A program made the translations under genes and the position numbers. Below are positions 59,277 through 64,000 of a DNA stretch of 64,000 bases, in pieces. Source of the DNA: Streptomyces tardus (GTDB lineage Bacteria > Actinomycetota > Actinomycetes > Streptomycetales > Streptomycetaceae); contig NZ_JAELVF020000001.1 of NCBI RefSeq assembly GCF_018101125.2, positions 2,762,402 to 2,826,401 of the forward strand. The letters run 5' to 3'. The notes under the pieces are model-generated. The model was given only the letters and a program-made list of their open reading frames with translations, searched no databases and had not been told where the DNA came from. How positions within the stretch are numbered: the first letter of the stretch is position 1; every line of letters begins with the position of its first letter.

Positions 59277-60922
59277 GCGCACTGAACGCAAGCCCGGACG
59301 GCGCTGTCCACAACCTGTGGACACACGCCGCCGAAGCGCCCTCGATCGAGTACCTCCAGCTGTCCCCGGCCCTGATCGTGCTCGGGGCGGCGGTGGTGGC
59401 GATCCTGGTCGAGGCATTCGCCCCGCGCAGCGCCCGCTACTACCTCCAAGTGGGCCTGTCCGGACTGGCGTTGGCCTGCGGCTTCGCCACGACGGTGGGC
59501 CTGGCGGTCGGCGGATACGCCACCGACAAGGCGGCCGTCGTCGGTATCGGCTCGCTCTCGGTCGACGGCCCCGCGCTCTTCCTCCAGGGCGTGATCCTGG
59601 TGGTCGCGCTCGTCTCGGTCGGCACTTTCGCCGAACGCAGGCTGGAGCCCGTCGCGCACGGCGCCCGGGTGGACTCCTTCGCGGCCCAGCCGGCCTCGGT
59701 GCCGGGCGGCGAGGGTGAGCAGGCGGCCATCAAGGCCGGCTGGACCACCACCGAGATCTTCCCGCTGCTGCTCTTCGCGGTCGGCGGCATGATGCTCTTC
59801 CCGGCGGCGAACGATCTGCTGACGCTCTTCATCGCGCTCGAGGTCTTCTCGCTCCCGCTCTACCTGCTGTGCGCGCTGGCCCGCCGCCGGCGGCTGCTCT
59901 CGCAGGAGTCGGCGGTCAAGTACTTCCTGCTCGGCGCGTTCTCCTCGGCGTTCCTGATCTTCGGTATCGCGCTGGTCTACGGCTACGCGGGCAGCGTCCA
60001 GTACCCCGTCATCGCGGACGTCGTCGACGGCACCGTGCAGAGCCCGTCCCCGGCGCTCGCCGCCTCGATGAGCAACGACGTGCTGCTGCTCGTCGGCATG
60101 GCGATGATCCTGATGGGTCTGCTCTTCAAGGTGGGCGCCGTGCCGTTCCACATGTGGACGCCGGACGTCTACCAGGGCGCCCCGACCCCGGTCACCGGCT
60201 TCATGGCCGCGGCCACCAAGGTCGCCGCCTTCGGCGCGTTGCTGCGACTGCTCTACGTCGTACTGCCGGGCCTGAGTTGGGACTGGCGGCCGGTGATGTG
60301 GGGCGTCGCGATCCTGTCGATGGTGGTCGGCGCGGTCGTCGCGATCACCCAGACCGATGTGAAGCGCCTGCTGGCGTACTCCTCGATCGCACACGCCGGC
60401 TTCATCCTCGCCGGTGTGGTCGCCATGAACGACCGGGGCATCTCCTCGGTCCTCTTCTACCTGCTCGCCTACTCCTTCGTCACGGTCGGCGCCTTCGCCG
60501 TCGTCACGCTGGTGCGCGACGCGGGCGGCGAAGCGACGCACCTGTCCAAGTGGGCGGGTCTCGGGCGGCGTTCGCCGCTGGTGGCCGCGGTCTTCGCCAT
60601 CTTCCTGCTGGCCTTCGCCGGTATCCCGCTGACCTCGGGCTTCGTCGGCAAGTTCGCCGTCTTCGCGGCGGCGGCGGAGGGCGGTGCCGCGCCGCTGGTC
60701 GTGGTCGGTGTGCTCTCCTCGGCGATCGCCGCGTTCTTCTACGTCAAGATCATCGTGCTGATGTTCTTCAGCGAGCCGGCACCGGACGGGCCCACCGTGG
60801 CCATCCCCTCGGTGCTCACCACCGGCGCCATCGCGATCGGTGTCGTGGTCACCCTGGTGCTGGGCATCATGCCCCAGTACTTCCTCGACCTCGCCTCCAC
60901 GGCGGGCGTCTTCGTCCGCTAG
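59273..60922 (+). CDS. nuoN: NADH-quinone oxidoreductase subunit N
   Basis: A 549-residue antiporter-like subunit closing the operon. LFIALEVFSLPLYLLCALARRR (helix 5 Glu), LLFKVGAVPFHMWTPDVYQGAPTPV near 285-310 and KRLLAYSSIAHAGFILAGV near 363 are the NuoN hallmarks. A linker with a Ser/Pro/Gly stretch sits near 125-155. The stop TAG at 60920 is the first base triplet of the approximately 112-bp repeat that recurs at 62079. Confidence 0.96.
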   Translation: MSALNASPDGAVHNLWTHAAEAPSIEYLQLSPALIVLGAAVVAILVEAFAPRSARYYLQVGLSGLALACGFATTVGLAVGGYATDKAAVVGIGSLSVDGPALFLQGVILVVALVSVGTFAERRLEPVAHGARVDSFAAQPASVPGGEGEQAAIKAGWTTTEIFPLLLFAVGGMMLFPAANDLLTLFIALEVFSLPLYLLCALARRRRLLSQESAVKYFLLGAFSSAFLIFGIALVYGYAGSVQYPVIADVVDGTVQSPSPALAASMSNDVLLLVGMAMILMGLLFKVGAVPFHMWTPDVYQGAPTPVTGFMAAATKVAAFGALLRLLYVVLPGLSWDWRPVMWGVAILSMVVGAVVAITQTDVKRLLAYSSIAHAGFILAGVVAMNDRGISSVLFYLLAYSFVTVGAFAVVTLVRDAGGEATHLSKWAGLGRRSPLVAAVFAIFLLAFAGIPLTSGFVGKFAVFAAAAEGGAAPLVVVGVLSSAIAAFFYVKIIVLMFFSEPAPDGPTVAIPSVLTTGAIAIGVVVTLVLGIMPQYFLDLASTAGVFVR

Positions 60923-61031
60923 TTCGCGGCACGGTCGGGGCCGACTCGGCTTCGGGGCCCGGGAGTTCGTACGTCGCGGCGTACGTCCCCGGGTCCCGTT
61001 TTCGTGTGCGGTGGTCGTGAGTGGTGGCCGG
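60920..61031. repeat. Direct repeat copy 1, nuoN stop and terminator
   Basis: About 112 bp, roughly 90 percent identical to 62079-62190. It starts with the nuoN stop codon TAG and includes the terminator hairpin. Confidence 0.85.
60954..61003 (+). terminator. Terminator of the nuo operon
   Basis: Long interrupted hairpin: GGGCCCGGG on the 5' side and CCCCGGGTCCC on the 3' side, with an inner CGTACG (60968-60973) pairing CGTACG (60980-60985). GTTTTCG follows. Confidence 0.75.
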
Positions 61032-61071
61032 GTGCGCTGGTGCCGGGCTGGGTGGGTCCGGTCGGGCGGGG

Positions 61072-61108
61072 CTGCAAGAACCTCAAAGAGATTTTGAGTT
61101 TCTTGCAG
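61072..61108. promoter_or_regulatory. Palindromic operator IR1 upstream of the AbiEi-like gene
   Basis: 37 bp: CTGCAAGAA-C-CTCAAA (61072-61087) against TTTGAG-T-TTCTTGCAG (61093-61108), with one mismatched pair. Centre at 61090. Confidence 0.75.
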
Positions 61109-61115
61109 GCCGGAT

Positions 61116-61148
61116 GCACGAACCTCAGAATCCTTTTGAGGTTCGTGC
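61116..61148. promoter_or_regulatory. Palindromic operator IR2 upstream of the AbiEi-like gene
   Basis: 33 bp: GCACGAACCTCA (61116-61127) against TGAGGTTCGTGC (61137-61148), both arms sharing the GAACCTCA core of IR1. Centre at 61132, exactly 42 bp from IR1. Confidence 0.75.
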
Positions 61149-61161
61149 CTCTAGAGATCGC

Positions 61162-61761
61162 ATGCCACCCAGAGCCCCGGGTGCCAGAGCCGTTCTCTGG
61201 GACGTCGCGTGCCGGCAGCGGGGTTGTTTTACCGCCGCACGGGCCCTTGTAGCGGGCTACTCGTACCAGTCGCAGAGCTACCACGCACGGCAGGGGGACT
61301 GGCTCTCCGTCGAGCGCGGTACGTACCGTTTCCGCGAGTTCGAGGCCATGCCCCAGGGGGAGCACGACCATCTGGTGCGCTGGCACCTGTGGAGCAAGGG
61401 ACGCGCCGTGGTCTCCCACACGACGGCGCTCTCCGTTCACGACCTCGGGGTGGGAAACCCCGCGAAGGTGCATCTGACCGTTCCTCCGGGCTTTTGCAGA
61501 AGACACGCGAGCGTGGTGCTGCACCGGGCGGTGCTCGAAAAAGCGGACATCGGGGAGAGGGAGGGCTACCGGCTCACTGTGCCGGTACGGGCGATCGTGG
61601 AGAGCGCAGAGGATCTGCTGGATCAGGAGGCCGTCGACTCCGCCGTCACCGAAGCGATGGAACGAGGGCTCACCACCGGGCGGCGGCTCGTGCACGCCGC
61701 CCAGGGGCTCGGGAGCCGGGCAGAGCTCGCCGTCGAGCGAGCGGTCAGGGCAGCCCGGTGA
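61162..61761 (+). CDS. AbiEi-like antitoxin / transcriptional regulator of a type IV toxin-antitoxin module
   Basis: A 199-residue protein. The N-terminal winged-helix region (CRQRGCFTAARALVAGYSYQSQSYHARQGDWLSVERGTYRF) matches the AbiEi antitoxin domain, with the antitoxin C-terminal part around VVSHTTALSVHDLGVGNPAKVHLTVPP and VPVRAIVESAEDLLDQEAVD. In the family this protein represses its own operon and counters the AbiEii nucleotidyltransferase toxin. ATG 61162 directly follows two palindromic operators. Its stop overlaps the start of a broken AbiEii-like gene, so the antitoxin now has no visible working partner here. Confidence 0.8.
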   Translation: MPPRAPGARAVLWDVACRQRGCFTAARALVAGYSYQSQSYHARQGDWLSVERGTYRFREFEAMPQGEHDHLVRWHLWSKGRAVVSHTTALSVHDLGVGNPAKVHLTVPPGFCRRHASVVLHRAVLEKADIGEREGYRLTVPVRAIVESAEDLLDQEAVDSAVTEAMERGLTTGRRLVHAAQGLGSRAELAVERAVRAAR

Positions 61762-62081
61762 CCGGCCGGTACTAGGACGCGACGGCCCTGCGCAGAGCCC
61801 TGGAGTCCCGCCTCAAGGCGAGCGCCGCGGACGGCGGTACGGACCTGGCACGGCACCGTCGACTCGTCGTCTTCGAGCGGGTCGCCTCCCGCCTAGCCTC
61901 CGACTCGGCAGTTCGCTGGGTCCTCAAGGGTGGTGCCGCCGAGCTTCCTCCCAACTGGGAAGTGGCCTACCCGAAGATCGAGGACGGACTCACGGAGACG
62001 GGTAGCGGGTTTGCCGATGCGCTGAGAGTGCTCACTGAGTTCTGGGGTGTGGCGGTGGCCGGATCGATGCCTCGGGGTTAG
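61758..62081 (+). pseudogene. Broken AbiEii-like nucleotidyltransferase toxin gene
   Basis: Reading from GTG 61758 (4-nt overlap with the antitoxin), codon 6 is TAG (61773-61775). The same frame then encodes DATALRRALESRLKASAAD and RWVLKGGAAEL, the N-terminal part of AbiEii-type nucleotidyltransferases including the KGG motif, and jumps directly to a C-terminal-like NWEVAYPKIEDGLTETGS and RVLTEFWG before TAG at 62079. The central catalytic region is missing. So this is a decayed toxin gene: early stop plus internal deletion. The frame is otherwise open for 100 codons. Confidence 0.75.
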
Positions 62082-62190
62082 TTCGCGGCACGGTCGGGGT
62101 CGACTCGGCCGCGGGGCCCGGGAGTTCGTACGTCCCGGCGTACGTCCCCGGGCCCCGTCGTTGTGTGCGGTGGTGGTGGGTGGTGGTCGG
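62079..62190. repeat. Direct repeat copy 2, downstream of the AbiE remnant
   Basis: Second copy of the nuoN stop/terminator segment. It begins at the TAG that closes the toxin pseudogene and runs up to the stop of the merR-type gene. Confidence 0.85.
62113..62158. terminator. Duplicated terminator hairpin between AbiE remnant and merR-type gene
   Basis: Same interrupted hairpin as at 60954-61003, with GGGGCCCGGG and CCCCGGGCCCC arms and inner TACG pairings. It lies between converging genes. Confidence 0.65.
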
Positions 62191-62197
62191 GTCGGGG

Positions 62198-62923
62198 TCA
62201 GGGGGTGGTGTTCTGGGCGTGCTGGATGAAGGAGAGCATCTGCGGGGTGGGGCCGCCGTAGTTCTGCGCCAGCGCCTCCGCGTTCTCGGCCTGCATCCGG
62301 TAGAGCGAGTCGCGCAGTGCGCTGTCGCCGCCGTGGAAGGAGGCGACCAGCTCCATCCAGCGGGAGGCGAGCGCTTGGGCGCGGGGATCGGCCGGGTCGG
62401 TGCCGGCGTCGATCTCCGCCTGCACCTTGGCCATCAGCACCGGCCACTCCTGCTCCACGGCGGCGACGGCCTCCTCCCCGACCTCGTTGCGGCGCTCCTG
62501 CATCGCTTGCAACTGCTCGGCGGAGAAGTACTCGCCCATTTTTTGGTCCATTGTGTGCGCCTCTTCCATGAGTGCGAGGAGATCGGCGGAGTTGTGGGCG
62601 CGTTCGCCGTCGGCCAGCAGCAGGAGTCGGCTGCGCGTCAGCCGCAGGGCGTCGAGCTGCTGGTCGACCTGTGTCAGTCGCTCGCGCAGCAGGTCGGCCA
62701 GCGGCAACTCCCCGTCCAGCGCGGTGCGTACGGACTCCAGCGAGAGTCCGAGTCCGCGCAGTGTGACGATGCGGTACAGCCGGGCGACGTCCGCCTCGTC
62801 GTAGAGGCGGTGCCCGCCCGCGGTGCGTTCCGAGGGCTCCAGCAGTCCGATCCGCTCGTAGTGGTGCAGCGCGCGGACGGTCAGTCCGGTCTGCCGGGCG
62901 AGCTCGCCGACCTTCCACTCCAT
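62198..62923 (-). CDS. MerR family regulator with TipAS antibiotic-recognition domain
   Basis: A 241-residue regulator like TipAL. The MerR HTH is at residues 2-70 (KVGELARQTGLTVRALHHYERIGLL, then GGHRLYDEADVARLYRI), a coiled-coil dimerisation helix at about 75-120, and the TipAS-type domain with MEEAHTMDQKMGEYFSAEQLQAM and RWMELVASFHGGD at 125-241. Family members bind thiopeptide or related drugs and activate promoters with an overlong 19-bp spacer. Such a promoter lies upstream of this gene itself (62990-63020), so autoregulation is expected. Confidence 0.92.
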   Translation of the reverse strand: MEWKVGELARQTGLTVRALHHYERIGLLEPSERTAGGHRLYDEADVARLYRIVTLRGLGLSLESVRTALDGELPLADLLRERLTQVDQQLDALRLTRSRLLLLADGERAHNSADLLALMEEAHTMDQKMGEYFSAEQLQAMQERRNEVGEEAVAAVEQEWPVLMAKVQAEIDAGTDPADPRAQALASRWMELVASFHGGDSALRDSLYRMQAENAEALAQNYGGPTPQMLSFIQHAQNTTP

Positions 62924-62989
62924 GATGTCCTCGTTGGTGTCGAACCATCCTCTATGGGTGGTTGTCGTCGGTTTCCGGCGACGTGGAAG

Positions 62990-63020
62990 ACGCTAGGACC
63001 TACACCTGCGTCAGGTTCAA
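62990..63020 (-). promoter_or_regulatory. MerR-type promoter with 19-bp spacer
   Basis: On the minus strand: -35 TTGAAC (63015-63020), spacer of 19 bp (62996-63014), -10 TAGCGT (62990-62995). Inside the spacer and -35 lies the perfect palindrome ACCTG-CGT-CAGGT (63004-63016). Confidence 0.75.
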
Positions 63021-63082
63021 GTCGATTCCCGGGACGGGTGGCGGGTGCGTGCGTGCGTCGGTCACGGGTCGTGGGTACGGGT

Positions 63083-63142
63083 CCGCCCCGCGCGGGTCCG
63101 CACCGAAACGACTCCGCCCCGGAGCGGACCCGCGCGGGGCGG
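63083..63142 (-). terminator. Perfect 18-bp hairpin downstream of the NPP1 gene
   Basis: CCGCCCCGCGCGGGTCCG (63083-63100) pairs perfectly with its complement at 63125-63142 across a 24-nt loop. It lies downstream of the leftward NPP1 gene. A second, partly competing pairing exists between the loop and 63146-63166. Confidence 0.6.
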
Positions 63143-63215
63143 GCCGTTCCGGAGCGGAGTCGGCGGTTCGGTCTCTCGGGCGGGTGGTGGGGTGCGGGCC
63201 CGGGAGTGCCCGGGG

Positions 63216-63965
63216 TCAGGCGTGGGGGTCGAAGGGGATGTCGTCGGGCATCGCCTTCTCCAGGTGGGAGTTGAAGGTGTCGTCCTTGATGCCCAGGGTG
63301 GCGCTGCCGAAGTCCGCCTGGACGAGCTTGTCGCGCAGGCCCTCGGGGTATCCGTCCCAGCCGACGAGATCCGGCTGACGCCAGTCGCCGCGGTGGTTCT
63401 CCGGCGGCTCGTCGTTGTCGTTGGCCAGGCGGAAGCAGTGGGTGGTGATGCCGTCCTTGTGGTAGACGATCTTCGGGTTCGGCCCTTCGAACCGTACGGA
63501 GTCGCGGTTGTGCACGTCGAAGCCTCCGTGGGCGGAGGTGGAGACGTACTGCACCTCGTCGTTGTGCACCCAGACTACGACGTGCTCCCAGTCGTGGCGG
63601 TGGCCCGCGGCGCCGCCTCCGTGGGCGGCCTGGTCCTTCTCGAAGTACGAGCTGTAGACGATCGCGCACCAGTCGTTGTTGCACTTCTCGCGCGAGTAGG
63701 TGTTGACGTTGTCCAGGTCCCAGTCGTCCCGGCACTGGCCGTTCATGTCGCCGCCGATGCCCAGGCCGCCCGCGATGGTGCCGTCCGGTCCGATGGCGGG
63801 GGTGGCGTAGCAGCCGTCGGTGTCGTAGTCGTACACCGGCTGGAACCTCTGCTCGGACTCGCTCGCCTGCTCCGGCAGCTTGCCCGGCGGCTCGGCGGAG
63901 GCGACGCCCGGCACGGCGAGGACCAGCGCGAAGGCGGCGGCGCCGACGAATCCGGCGCGGCCCAT
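63216..63965 (-). CDS. Secreted NPP1 (necrosis-inducing, Nep1-like) family protein
   Basis: A 249-residue exported protein. Signal peptide ends at ASA near residue 24. The NPP1 heptapeptide-type motif GHRHDWEHVVVW sits at about 121-132, with the Asp/His pattern that binds a divalent cation, and four to five cysteines (about 52, 78, 95, 100, 177) may form disulfides. Family members are cytolysins of eudicot plants in phytopathogens, but many soil bacteria carry non-toxic or unknown versions. ATG 63965 leaves only 35 bases to the window edge. Confidence 0.88.
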   Translation of the reverse strand: MGRAGFVGAAAFALVLAVPGVASAEPPGKLPEQASESEQRFQPVYDYDTDGCYATPAIGPDGTIAGGLGIGGDMNGQCRDDWDLDNVNTYSREKCNNDWCAIVYSSYFEKDQAAHGGGAAGHRHDWEHVVVWVHNDEVQYVSTSAHGGFDVHNRDSVRFEGPNPKIVYHKDGITTHCFRLANDNDEPPENHRGDWRQPDLVGWDGYPEGLRDKLVQADFGSATLGIKDDTFNSHLEKAMPDDIPFDPHA

Positions 63966-64000
63966 GCGGCGTCCGGCCCGACGGGGCCTGCCCGCAAGGG

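Overview
This window reads as a streptomycete chromosome core region (Streptomyces or a close relative). The DNA is very GC rich, GTG starts and 4-nt stop/start overlaps are common, and the gene content is typical of the genus: a futalosine-route menaquinone gene set, system II cytochrome c biogenesis genes, a 14-gene respiratory complex I operon, DUF4229, DUF3515 and CGNR proteins, and a TipA-like MerR regulator. No rRNA, tRNA or CRISPR array was found.

Layout. 1-590: 5'-truncated histidine phosphatase. 765-5199: cytochrome c maturation operon resA-ccdA-resB-ccsB. 5342-7259: secreted deacetylase-like lipoprotein and a small PLDc_N-type membrane protein. 7475-18927: menaquinone genes (UbiD-like and UbiX-like enzymes, mqnP, mqnE) mixed with a TetR regulator, two bPH2 membrane proteins, a rhomboid protease, a lipoprotein, an Lrp/AsnC regulator and a GNAT. 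19116-20918: cysteine-rich leader peptide followed by a DAACS symporter. 21235-24268: acyl-CoA ligase, GNAT, cold-shock protein. 24585-33107: mqnA, a membrane Ser/Thr kinase, two paralogous membrane proteins, mqnC, and a small imidazolonepropionase-like protein. 33179-36625: three-gene leftward cassette (secreted peptide, ABC ATPase, FtsX-like permease). 36981-43326: DUF3515, MFS, CGNR zinc finger, menG, geranylgeranyl-reductase-like flavoprotein, NlpC/P60 hydrolase. 44554-60922: nuoA-N. 61162-62081: AbiE-type antitoxin with a broken toxin, between two copies of an approximately 112-bp repeat. 62198-63965: MerR/TipAS regulator and an NPP1 protein.

How it fits together. The window makes much of an electron-transport chain. 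MqnA, MqnE, MqnC, MqnP, the UbiD/UbiX pair and MenG make menaquinone (MqnB and MqnD are not here). NuoA-N reduces it with NADH electrons. ResA/CcdA/ResB/CcsB matures the c-type cytochromes used downstream. A near-consensus Rex operator at the nuo promoter fits NAD(H)-redox control.

Most interesting signals: (1) the peptide/ABC cassette, a plausible undescribed bacteriocin-like or peptide-signalling system; (2) the AbiE remnant with two palindromic operators whose centres are 42 bp apart, inside a duplicated nuoN terminator; (3) the leaderless-looking polycysteine leader before the DAACS symporter; (4) the paired kinase-linked membrane proteins with a shared Cys/His C-terminal motif; (5) the layered regulatory sites upstream of nuoA.
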